Assembly: GCA_012797915.1 (NCBI GenBank) | Contig: JAAZOE010000120.1 | Span: 1 to 6,902 of the forward strand | Direction: 5' to 3' | DNA: 6,902 nt | DNA from: Candidatus Zixiibacteriota bacterium | GTDB taxonomy: Bacteria; Zixibacteria; MSB-5A5; GN15; JAAZOE01 | Part shown: positions 1 to 5,461 of the stretch, in pieces | Layout of the letters: the number at the start of each line of letters is the position of its first letter | Numbering within the stretch: position 1 is the stretch's first letter | The notes under the pieces: model-generated | What the model was told of the DNA's origin: nothing | Seen by the model: only the letters and a program-made list of their open reading frames with translations | Database searches by the model: none | Program-made: the position numbers and the translations under genes

Positions 1-37
1 CTTTGGCATTGAATATAACCTTTTTTGGAGTACGAGC

Positions 38-700
38 ATGAAGAGGGCCATGCTGATTCTGAGTGCGATGGCGGTGCTGGCGCTGGGGCAGCCGGTTCTG
101 GCCATCCCGTCGCTGCAGACCTTCATCCCCAGTGCAACATGGGATGCCGGGACCCAGACTTGGGTGACTAATGCCGGGACCTTCGAGCTTTGGGTCATCG
201 CGGCTAATACCGATGCCAAGCCGATCTTCGATCTGACCCTGGTTGGCGCTCTGGACCAAAATCAGGCTCCGGTGGCCAGTGCCTTGTCAATTGATGGTGC
301 CGATATCGATGCCTTCACCTACGGGACCCCTCCCTCCTGGGGTGACAATGCCGGCGACTATCCACCGCATGGGATCTACCCGACCAACTACTTCGAACTC
401 TCCGTCGCCGCGCTGGTCGATGACGCTCCGGAAACCGTGCACAATATGCAGCCGGGCGAGTACGATGATACGGCGCCGGGCAAAATCTTCAAGTTCGAAA
501 TTACCACGACCTATGATTGGTTGCACTTCGACTCGTATGGGTTCCTCCGGGAGCAGGATGGGCTGTTCAAGTTCTCGCCGAACTCCCACGATGCCGAAAA
601 GCGAACTCCCCCGCCGCCGTCGGTTCCCGAGCCGGGCACGATGCTTCTCTTCGGATCGGCCCTGGCCCTGGTCGGCGTGGTGCGCAAGTTCCAAAAGTAA
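38..700 (+). CDS. PEP-CTERM sorting-domain protein (choice-of-anchor N-like)
   Basis: A 220-residue exported protein of unknown function. Residues 1-22 form a Sec signal peptide: a KR-containing start, a hydrophobic Leu/Ala/Met core and likely cleavage after VLA (22). The mature part (about 23-190) is acidic and rich in Asp, Thr, Pro and aromatics, like a beta-sandwich surface domain. It opens with IPSLQTFI and WDAGTQTWVT, which resemble the 'choice-of-anchor N' family; I recall that family from memory, with moderate confidence. The C-terminus is a textbook PEP-CTERM signal: VPEPGT at 196-201, a hydrophobic helix at about 202-215, then a basic RKFQK tail. In the family, an exosortase removes this signal during export and surface attachment; no exosortase gene lies in this window. 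The start is supported by GGAG at 27-30, seven bases before ATG. It is monocistronic here, with a terminator downstream and der converging on it. Confidence 0.9.
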   Translation: MKRAMLILSAMAVLALGQPVLAIPSLQTFIPSATWDAGTQTWVTNAGTFELWVIAANTDAKPIFDLTLVGALDQNQAPVASALSIDGADIDAFTYGTPPSWGDNAGDYPPHGIYPTNYFELSVAALVDDAPETVHNMQPGEYDDTAPGKIFKFEITTTYDWLHFDSYGFLREQDGLFKFSPNSHDAEKRTPPPPSVPEPGTMLLFGSALALVGVVRKFQK

Positions 701-730
701 CTCTGTCAACAATTCCTTTGTTGGAACCAT

Positions 731-760
731 AAAGGCCGCCCTCTCAGGCGGCCTTTTTAT
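731..760 (+). terminator. Intrinsic terminator between convergent genes
   Basis: A perfect 10-bp stem pairs 731-740 (aaaggccgcc) with 747-756 (ggcggccttt) around the six-base loop ctctca, and the T run continues to 758. It starts 30 bases after the PEP-CTERM stop, so it most likely ends that transcript. The A/T ends of the stem also give it a short three-T tail on the minus strand, where it sits just past the der stop. It may therefore work in both directions, more weakly for der. Confidence 0.88.
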
Positions 761-762
761 TT

Positions 763-2097
763 TCATTGCTCTCCGTCCTTGCCTTTCGGGGCTTCTTTCA
801 GTTTAATCAGCAAAGGCACCCCGGCAAATCCGAATCGCTCCCGCAGCCGATTGGTGATGTACCGCACATACGATTCCTGCACCAGCTTGGGGTAGTTGCA
901 GAAAATGACGAACGTCGGCGGAGCCGCCTCCGGCTGGGTCATATACATCAGTTTAATCCATCGCCCCCGGACCGCCGCCGGGGTCTGCCTGGCTACGGTC
1001 TCTTCCAGAAACTGATTCAACTCCGCAGTCGGAATCCGTTTAGTGTACTCGGCATGGACCTGATCAACCAGTTCCATGACCCTGGTCACCCGCTGGCCGG
1101 TGAGGGCGGAAATGAAGATGGTCGGGATGTAATCATAGGTTGGAACCGCCTCTTTGATCTGCTTCGTGTAGATGTCGACCGTCTCCGGCTGTTTCTCGAA
1201 AATATCCCATTTGTTGATTGCCAGGACCATCCCCCGCCGCGCCTCGCCGACCTCCTCGATGATCTTCAATTCCTGGAAATTCAATCCCTCGTTGGCATCC
1301 AGCAGGACCACGGCGATGTCGCACCGTTCGATCGCCCGGATCGTCCGCAGGGTGGTGTAATATTCGACGCTTTCCTTAATCTTGCTTCGCTTGCGCAATC
1401 CGGCCGTGTCGACCAGGATATACCGCCGGTCGCCGATGGTCACCGGCGTATCGACGGAATCGCGGGTCGTGCCGGGGATATCGGAAACGATCAAACGGTT
1501 TTCCCCCAGCAGGCGGTTGACGAACGATGACTTGCCGACGTTGGGCCGCCCCACCACGGCGACTTTGATAATCTGCTGATCGGTGCTTTCCTCTTCGGCT
1601 GCCGGAAGATGCCGGACGATTTCATCCAGCAGGTCCCCGGTCATCCGTCCGCTGGCGGCCGAGACGGGAAAGATTTCCCTGAATCCAAGGCTGTAGAAAG
1701 CCGAGGCTTCCAGTTCCAGCCGTTCGTTATCCGCCTTGTTGACGCCCAGGATGACCGGTTTTTTCGCTCGCAGAAGTTGACGGGCGATCCGGCCGTCGAT
1801 TTCGTTGATTCCGGTCTGGCAATCGACCAGAAAGAGGATGACGTCGGCGTCGTCCATGGCCGCCTCGGCCTGCTCCAGGATCAACTGCTCCATCTCATCT
1901 TTGGACCCCGGCACCATCCCCCCGGTGTCGACCAGATAAAACGTCCGGCCGTTCCAATCGCAGAGGGAAAAGTTCCGGTCGCGGGTCACCCCGGAGGTGC
2001 TGTGAATCACCGCCAGTTTGCGTTTGATCAGCCGGTTGAACAGCGACGATTTCCCCACGTTGGGGCGTCCCACGATGGCAACCACCGGAAGCCGCAT
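763..2097 (-). CDS. der: Ribosome assembly GTPase Der (EngA)
   Basis: Der is a tandem-domain GTPase that binds the large ribosomal subunit and is needed for 50S maturation; it is essential in most bacteria studied. The 444-residue protein has full family length. GTPase domain 1 has a P-loop GRPNVGKS at 10-17, a switch region with GVTRDR at 36-41, DTGG at 57-60, NKAD at 120-123 and SA at 146-147. GTPase domain 2 has a P-loop at 183-190, GTTRD at 209-213, DTAG at 230-233 and NKWD at 295-298. The remainder (about 350-437) is the KH-like RNA-binding domain, with TFVIFCNYPKLV and the closing GVPLLI. All nucleotide-binding motifs are intact. Its ATG directly follows the TAG stop of the upstream radical-SAM gene with no spacer, so translation is probably coupled and it has no promoter of its own visible. 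It converges with the PEP-CTERM gene. Confidence 0.97.
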   Translation of the reverse strand: MRLPVVAIVGRPNVGKSSLFNRLIKRKLAVIHSTSGVTRDRNFSLCDWNGRTFYLVDTGGMVPGSKDEMEQLILEQAEAAMDDADVILFLVDCQTGINEIDGRIARQLLRAKKPVILGVNKADNERLELEASAFYSLGFREIFPVSAASGRMTGDLLDEIVRHLPAAEEESTDQQIIKVAVVGRPNVGKSSFVNRLLGENRLIVSDIPGTTRDSVDTPVTIGDRRYILVDTAGLRKRSKIKESVEYYTTLRTIRAIERCDIAVVLLDANEGLNFQELKIIEEVGEARRGMVLAINKWDIFEKQPETVDIYTKQIKEAVPTYDYIPTIFISALTGQRVTRVMELVDQVHAEYTKRIPTAELNQFLEETVARQTPAAVRGRWIKLMYMTQPEAAPPTFVIFCNYPKLVQESYVRYITNRLRERFGFAGVPLLIKLKEAPKGKDGEQ

Positions 2098-3387
2098 CTA
2101 TTGTTCCCCCATCATCGCCGCCTGCCGAACGAGGTCGGCGATTTGATACGTGCCGGTCAATACCGGACGATTCACCGTTCGAGTAAACTGATCCAGCGTC
2201 ATATCATCCAGAAAAAGGTCGTCCCCGTTCAGGCAGTTCGGCGGCAGAAGGATAACGTCGGCGTCGGTCCCTGTCAAGCGTGCGGCGATATCGGCGCCGG
2301 TCAACAGGCCGGTCACGGTCACGGTCTCCCCCCAGAAAACGTTATTAACCGGAATCAGGCGAGCGTGCAGGTTGCGGATGCCGTCAAGAAACGGAACGAT
2401 CTGTTCCCGCAGTATCGGTTCGACCGAACGGCCGGTGACGATGCCGAGTCGGATAGGACGTTTCAAGCTTTTCGGCAGATGCCGTTTCCGTCGATTGAAA
2501 TCGGCGATGAACTTCCGGGCCATCCCGACGCCGTTTTCGAACTGCGGCATATCCTCATAGTAGGCCAACGGTGGAATATCCCGCCCGGCCGCAAGAAAGA
2601 GCTCATCGGCCGGAAAGACGAACCGGGTCCCGATGGTCTTCATGAATATCTTCTGGCATGCCTCCACCTGGTCGATGGCGGCAGCCGATTCAGCGACAGT
2701 CAACTTGCGGAGTTTCGGCAAGCGGTCGCGATATCGAGTCAACCCCACCGGGACGACCGCCAGAGAGGCCACTTTCGGGGCCAATGACGCCAGGTCGGCG
2801 ATGGTCTTGTTCAACTGGTCGCCGTCGTTAATACCGGGACAGATCACCGTTTGGGCGTGGATGACGATTCCCTGCCGGGTCAGCCGTTTCAGAGCCGGCA
2901 TGATCGCCGGGAGACCGGGATTGCCGAAGATATGTCGTCGCAGGTTGTCATCGGTGGCATGGACGGAGATATAGATGGGTGACAGCCGCTGGCGGACGAT
3001 CCGCTTGTAGTCATCATCGGTCAGGCGCGACAGGGAGATATAGTTGCCGTGCATGAAGGAATAGCGAAAGTCATCATCCTTGACATAGAGGCTTCGGCGC
3101 ATCCCTTTCGGTTGCTGGTGGACGAAGCAGAAGATGCATTTGTTGTTGCAAACCAAAATCTTCGATTGGGCAAATTGAAGGCCCAGATCGCCGCAGGAGG
3201 TATCGGCCAGTTTGATTATCACATTTTTGTGGCCGACGCGGAATTCGAGCCGGAGGCGGTCTTCCGTGTTGTAGAACCGGAAGTCGATCTCATCGGCCAC
3301 CGGGTGGCCGTTGACGGCGACCAGTTCCGCTCCGACCGGGATTCGGCCGTAAAGCGGCGAATCGTTATCTACCTGGACGACTTTCAT
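2098..3387 (-). CDS. PDZ-like / radical-SAM-type DUF512 protein
   Basis: A 429-residue protein (from ATG) of the DUF512 family (TIGR03279-like), a putative Fe-S, SAM-dependent enzyme of unknown substrate. Positions below count from an in-frame TTG at 3396, three codons upstream. The N-terminus (about 4-63) is PDZ-like, with an SPLYG....GAELVAVNGHPV pattern. It is followed by the cluster-binding motif C83-x3-C87-x2-C90 (CNNKCIFCF). Next come the family signature HQQPKGMRRSLYVKDDDFRYSF and HGNYISL (93-122), a TIM-barrel-like middle, and the C-terminal DUF512 region with FVFPADELF and GDDLFLDD (391-398). Cysteine spacing and signatures are complete. I chose ATG at 3387; TTG at 3396 is possible but lies in the T run after the tRNA. 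Neither start has a Shine-Dalgarno. The stop abuts the der ATG, and DUF512 genes next to der are also known from clostridia. A role in translation or ribosome biology is inference only. Confidence 0.9.
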   Translation of the reverse strand: MKVVQVDNDSPLYGRIPVGAELVAVNGHPVADEIDFRFYNTEDRLRLEFRVGHKNVIIKLADTSCGDLGLQFAQSKILVCNNKCIFCFVHQQPKGMRRSLYVKDDDFRYSFMHGNYISLSRLTDDDYKRIVRQRLSPIYISVHATDDNLRRHIFGNPGLPAIMPALKRLTRQGIVIHAQTVICPGINDGDQLNKTIADLASLAPKVASLAVVPVGLTRYRDRLPKLRKLTVAESAAAIDQVEACQKIFMKTIGTRFVFPADELFLAAGRDIPPLAYYEDMPQFENGVGMARKFIADFNRRKRHLPKSLKRPIRLGIVTGRSVEPILREQIVPFLDGIRNLHARLIPVNNVFWGETVTVTGLLTGADIAARLTGTDADVILLPPNCLNGDDLFLDDMTLDQFTRTVNRPVLTGTYQIADLVRQAAMMGEQ

Positions 3388-3399
3388 GGCATACAAAAA

Positions 3400-3471
3400 A
3401 GCGGGCGATGGGAGTCGAACCCACGACGTTCAGCTTGGGAAGCTGACATTCTACCGCTGAATTACGCCCGC
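3400..3471 (-). tRNA. tRNA-Gly, anticodon CCC
   Basis: A complete cloverleaf on the minus strand. The acceptor stem is GCGGGCG/CGCCCGC. The D-arm is ATTC-AGCGGTA-GAAT. The anticodon stem TCAGC/GCTGA encloses the loop TTCCCAA, so the anticodon is CCC, reading GGG. The T-arm is GTGGG/CCCAT around TTCGACT. With the discriminator T the length is 72 bases. It matches my memory of bacterial tRNA-Gly(CCC), including the GCGGGCGTA start. CCA is not encoded; six T residues follow instead, so CCA must be added enzymatically. The downstream ATG of the radical-SAM gene lies 12 bases past the tRNA end, implying a shared transcript. Confidence 0.96.
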
Positions 3472-3531
3472 TTACACGTCTTTTGTCGGTCCCCCGTGTC
3501 AGGCGAGGGACGTCCTGTTCATCACGGCCGG

Positions 3532-3561
3532 AATCTACCATATCGGTCCCCTTCCTGTCAA
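3532..3561 (-). promoter_or_regulatory. Sigma70-type promoter for tRNA-Gly / radical-SAM / der unit
   Basis: On the minus strand a perfect TTGACA (-35, at 3556-3561) is followed after 18 bases by TAGATT (-10, at 3532-3537; four of six matches). TG-n sits directly before the -10, an extended -10 feature that can compensate for the weaker hexamer. Transcription would start near 3525, leaving a roughly 54-base leader before the tRNA. No other promoter is evident before der. Confidence 0.55.
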
Positions 3562-3600
3562 GGCACAAAACAGGCATCGAAAATCGCCGCGGCAGACCCA

Positions 3601-3620
3601 TCGAACCGCGGGCGGTTCGA
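3601..3620. repeat. Perfect 8-bp palindromic hairpin
   Basis: TCGAACCG (3601-3608) pairs exactly with CGGTTCGA (3613-3620) around the loop CGGG. It lies upstream of the tRNA promoter. A smaller relative, CGAAC-GGCG-GTTCG at 5465-5478, stands upstream of the HAD promoter. This suggests a REP-like palindrome scattered in this genome. No T run follows on either strand, so it is not a terminator. Confidence 0.55.
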
Positions 3621-3697
3621 CCTACGGGATCATATACAACTGGTGTGGAATTCGCGGTTTTTTGCCGTATCGATATACCCCTCATGGGATTGCCGGG

Positions 3698-3721
3698 AAA
3701 TGGGTCCGATTGGTTATTTTT
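3698..3721 (+). repeat. 24-bp dispersed repeat, copy A
   Basis: This copy begins aaatgggtccg and ends ttattttt. It matches copy B at 4091-4114 in 23 of 24 positions; the only difference is C for T at the eighth base. The C-rich 36-bp repeat follows about 50 bases downstream, in the same order as at copy B. Confidence 0.75.
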
Positions 3722-3771
3722 GATGTTGTCGCAATCCGTAACTCCCCATCCCGGCCATCCCCCTAATTGCG

Positions 3772-3807
3772 CCTCACCCCTAACCCCTCTCCCGGAGGGC
3801 AAGGGGG
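3772..3807 (+). repeat. C-rich 36-bp dispersed repeat, copy 1
   Basis: The unit starts cctcacccct, continues aacccctctcccggaggg and ends in a G run. It matches the second copy at 4131-4166 at 31 of 36 positions. Its C-rich first half and G-rich second half are partly complementary, so it can fold. It resembles the CTCACCC-AACCC-TCTCCC intergenic repeats common in many bacterial genomes; that resemblance is from memory. Confidence 0.72.
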
Positions 3808-3832
3808 AAAACAGCACAAGGTTGTCGGTTGA

Positions 3833-3865
3833 GATGAAGCCAAGACGAACCCAAGATGAAACCAA
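3833..3865 (-). repeat. Three tandem 11-bp units, inverted relative of the 24-bp repeat
   Basis: Three head-to-tail 11-mers on the plus strand: gatgaagccaa, gacgaacccaa and gatgaaaccaa, consensus GAYGAANCCAA. Read on the minus strand, the units become TTGGTTTCATC, TTGGGTTCGTC and TTGGCTTCATC. The middle one carries the TGGGTTCG core of the 24-bp repeats. The array is therefore likely an inverted member of that family, lying opposite copy A across the first C-rich repeat. Confidence 0.62.
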
Positions 3866-3935
3866 TGCTTCCGGCCGCCTCGGGAACCGGTAAGTCGCTT
3901 CCCTATTGGCAGATACAAGGATTTTGTAAAGTGGC

Positions 3936-3959
3936 ATTTGGGTTCGTTTGCTCATTTTC
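3936..3959 (+). repeat. 24-bp dispersed repeat, copy C (degenerate)
   Basis: This unit shares 18 of 24 positions with copy B, including the whole TGGGTTCG core and the CATTTT/TATTTT tail. It has no C-rich repeat directly behind it; the long inverted repeat at 3979-4044 follows instead. Confidence 0.5.
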
Positions 3960-3978
3960 AGGGGGCCCCATTGAATGT

Positions 3979-4044
3979 CTTGGACCGGCAGGTCATTCGC
4001 CACTGGCGGACCGAGGCGGACAAGACCTGCCGGAAAGCGCCAAG
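3979..4044. repeat. Long interrupted inverted repeat, structured element
   Basis: CCGGCAGGTC at 3985-3994 is exactly complementary in reverse to GACCTGCCGG at 4024-4033. Outer arms CTTGG (3979-3983) and CCAAG (4040-4044) extend the pairing. The 29-base centre holds a smaller hairpin (CGCC-ACT-GGCG) and two copies of GGCGGA. No reading frame or T run accompanies it. It could be a structured RNA, a folded mobile-repeat relic or a binding site; the sequence alone does not decide. Confidence 0.55.
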
Positions 4045-4090
4045 CGGGGGAAATTTGCTGTTGTCGCATGCTCACCTTGCGGTTACGGTA

Positions 4091-4114
4091 AAATGGGTTC
4101 GATTGGTTATTTTT
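4091..4114 (+). repeat. 24-bp dispersed repeat, copy B
   Basis: Near-identical partner of copy A (23 of 24 positions), about 390 bases away in the same orientation. The second C-rich repeat begins 16 bases further on, so the two repeat types occur twice in the same order. Confidence 0.75.
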
Positions 4115-4130
4115 AAGTTTCGTGACATTC

Positions 4131-4166
4131 CCTCACCCCCAACCCCTCTCCCAGAGAGCGAGTGGG
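4131..4166 (+). repeat. C-rich 36-bp dispersed repeat, copy 2
   Basis: Matches the copy at 3772-3807 at 31 of 36 positions without gaps: the cctcacccc start, the aacccctctccc middle and the G-rich end. It follows copy B of the 24-bp repeat. Confidence 0.72.
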
Positions 4167-4205
4167 GCAATAATGAAACGCCGTCGAAGACCGCGGCCAT
4201 TCGAT

Positions 4206-4232
4206 CACCCTCAAGCCAAAAGCTTGAGGGTG
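4206..4232. repeat. Perfect 11-bp hairpin just past the methyltransferase stop
   Basis: CACCCTCAAGC (4206-4216) pairs perfectly with GCTTGAGGGTG (4222-4232) around the loop CAAAA. On the minus strand it begins 13 bases after the methyltransferase stop. That position would suit a terminator or an mRNA 3'-end stabiliser, but no T run follows on the minus strand. It fits a REP-like palindrome at an operon end better than a classical intrinsic terminator. Confidence 0.65.
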
Positions 4233-4245
4233 CCACCCATGGGAA

Positions 4246-4767
4246 TCATAGTAGGCAAGGCTGACGGAGGTCGATGCCTTCGAGTTGCAGGAGCTTGATC
4301 TTGATCGGCAGGCCGGGGCCGTAACCGCCGAGACCGTTCGAGGCCAACACCCGGTGGCAGGGGATAAAAAGCGGAATCGGATTGGAGGCATTGGCGCCGC
4401 CGACGGCGCGGGAAGAACCCGGTTTGCCCAAAGCGGCGGCGATGTCGCCATAGGTTTTGGTCTTGCCGAACGGAATCCGTTTCACCTCGGTCAACACGCG
4501 GGTGTAGAACGGAGTCGTGCGGAGATCAAGTGGAACGGTGAATTTGGTCAGTTTGCCGTCGAGGTACGATAGAATCTGCCGGGCGGCTTCGGCGTTGACC
4601 TCTCCCCCGCTTTGAACTGATGCGTCGGGGAAGTATTTCGCGATGAACTTGTGATATGAGTCCCCCGGCGTATCCCCGATATGGACGAAACAAATTCCGA
4701 CCGGTGAAGACAACAGGGTAATCCGGCCGATCGTCGATGAGAACGAATGTTCTTTGAGCGTGGTCAT
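4246..4767 (-). CDS. ogt: O6-methylguanine-DNA methyltransferase (Ogt/MGMT type)
   Basis: A suicide DNA-repair protein that moves the alkyl group from O6-alkylguanine to its own cysteine. The 173 residues match the usual length of single-domain Ogt enzymes; there is no Ada-type N-terminal zinc domain. Residues 1-80 form the variable N-terminal ribonuclease-H-like part. The conserved DNA-binding and active-site region starts at TPFYTRVLTEVKRIPFGKTKTYGDIA (85-110). It continues with SSRAVGGAN (118-126; Arg120 is the expected base-flipping arginine), the active-site PCHR at 136-139 (Cys137) and GLGGYGPGLPIKIKLLQLEG at 145-164. All key residues are present. The ATG overlaps the HAD stop as ATGA, so the two are translationally coupled. 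The last few residues (RQPCLL) run up to a palindromic repeat and may be a repeat-derived tail. Confidence 0.95.
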   Translation of the reverse strand: MTTLKEHSFSSTIGRITLLSSPVGICFVHIGDTPGDSYHKFIAKYFPDASVQSGGEVNAEAARQILSYLDGKLTKFTVPLDLRTTPFYTRVLTEVKRIPFGKTKTYGDIAAALGKPGSSRAVGGANASNPIPLFIPCHRVLASNGLGGYGPGLPIKIKLLQLEGIDLRQPCLL

Positions 4768-5402
4768 GGCAGACCGAACACCTCCGCCAAGTCGGCGAAC
4801 CGCGCCACAATCAGGTCCGGTTTGTAGGCGGCGATATTGTCGCCGCCGAACGGGGATTGGATGGCGATGATTTTGGTGATGCCGGCGGCACGGGCGGCGA
4901 TGACGTCGTTGATCGTGTCGCCGATCATGACCGTGTCGGCGGGGTCGGCGCTGAGCCGTTTGAGGGCCAGTTCGACGATATCCGGGGCCGGTTTGACCCG
5001 CGGAACCTCATCGCCGGAAGCGAGGGCATCGAAAAGGCCGTTCCAGCCGAGATGCCGGACGATCCCCTCGGTGTGGACGCGGTACTTGGTCGTGGCGATG
5101 GCGATCTGGTACCCGGCGGCGCGGAAACGTGGCAGAAGCGAGTCGACTCCCGGCAGGGCTGTGGTCAGGCCGACCAAGGTCATGCGGGCCTGTTCCTGGA
5201 AGAGGGCATTGAGCCGGTCCGAGGGCGATCCGGTGAAGGCCTCGAACATCTCCTCCAGCGGGTAGCCGATATATCGGGCGATTTCATCGTGGCCGCGCGG
5301 CTGGTGTCCGGACTCGGTCAGGGCATAGTTGACCGCCTCGATCACGCCGGGGGAGGAATCGACCAGGGTGCCATCGAGGTCGAAGATGATATGTTTGCTC
5401 AT
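4764..5402 (-). CDS. HAD hydrolase, phosphoglycolate phosphatase-like (Gph/PpaX type)
   Basis: A haloacid-dehalogenase-superfamily phosphatase with an alpha-helical cap at the C1 position. From ATG 5402 it has 212 residues, normal for Gph/PpaX enzymes. Motif I is IIFDLDGTLVDSS near the start, with both catalytic Asp residues. Motif II is IAIATTK about 100 residues on. Motif III is the Lys of PRVKPAP, and motif IV is IGDTINDV; all are intact. Phosphoglycolate phosphatase is the closest label, but substrate cannot be read from sequence; pyrophosphatase or another small phosphoester is possible. An in-frame ATG at 5423 would add seven residues, yet it lies only about two bases from the predicted transcription start. 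ATG 5402 has GGAT at a suitable distance and is preferred. It is first in an operon with the methyltransferase (ATGA overlap). Confidence 0.9.
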   Translation of the reverse strand: MSKHIIFDLDGTLVDSSPGVIEAVNYALTESGHQPRGHDEIARYIGYPLEEMFEAFTGSPSDRLNALFQEQARMTLVGLTTALPGVDSLLPRFRAAGYQIAIATTKYRVHTEGIVRHLGWNGLFDALASGDEVPRVKPAPDIVELALKRLSADPADTVMIGDTINDVIAARAAGITKIIAIQSPFGGDNIAAYKPDLIVARFADLAEVFGLP

Positions 5403-5432
5403 TCTGATCCGGTTGGTCGTCATATGGGCATG

Positions 5433-5461
5433 ATAATATCGGCGAAACGGTCATCTGTCAA
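5433..5461 (-). promoter_or_regulatory. Near-consensus sigma70 promoter for HAD-ogt operon
   Basis: On the minus strand a perfect -35 TTGACA (5456-5461) is separated by exactly 17 bases from TATTAT (5433-5438; five of six matches). Predicted initiation is at about 5425, giving a leader of roughly 23 bases to ATG 5402 with GGAT inside it. This looks like strong housekeeping expression. No damage-response operator is recognisable around it. Confidence 0.75.

Larger units (their letters stand above)
3472..4245. other. Long non-coding interval carrying a repeat cluster
   Basis: About 770 bases between the tRNA and the methyltransferase gene. Open frames exist on both strands but show no recognisable domain, no ribosome-binding site and translations that follow the repeats. 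One of them would have to be read through the tRNA. What the interval holds is the tRNA promoter, two copies each of two different short repeats plus degenerate relatives, an 11-bp tandem array, a long interrupted inverted repeat and two perfect hairpins, all listed separately. This is the pattern of accumulated dispersed intergenic repeats rather than a lost gene. Confidence 0.7.

Noticed and set aside
14..19. TATAAC resembling a -10 box for the PEP-CTERM gene
   Set aside because: Initiation would fall inside the GGAG ribosome site, leaving too short a leader, and any -35 lies outside the window.
1609..2787. Long plus-strand open frame opposite der and the radical-SAM gene
   Set aside because: It crosses two well-supported minus-strand genes and shows no domain; it is a codon-bias shadow.
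3483..3893. Plus-strand open frame in the interval
   Set aside because: It is antisense to the tRNA promoter, lacks a ribosome site, and consists largely of repeat-derived peptide (SPLTPLPEGKGE).
3979..4044. Integron attC-like recombination site
   Set aside because: The arms lack the RYYYAAC and GTTRRRY core sites, and no integrase or gene cassette is present.
3365..4075. Long minus-strand open frame across the repeat interval, reading through the tRNA
   Set aside because: It would be translated through the tRNA-Gly gene and into the radical-SAM start, has no ribosome site or domain, and its peptide is repeat translation such as SPLPSGRGVRGEA.
3698..4166. CRISPR array
   Set aside because: Repeat copies are too few, irregularly spaced, in both orientations, and no cas gene is nearby.
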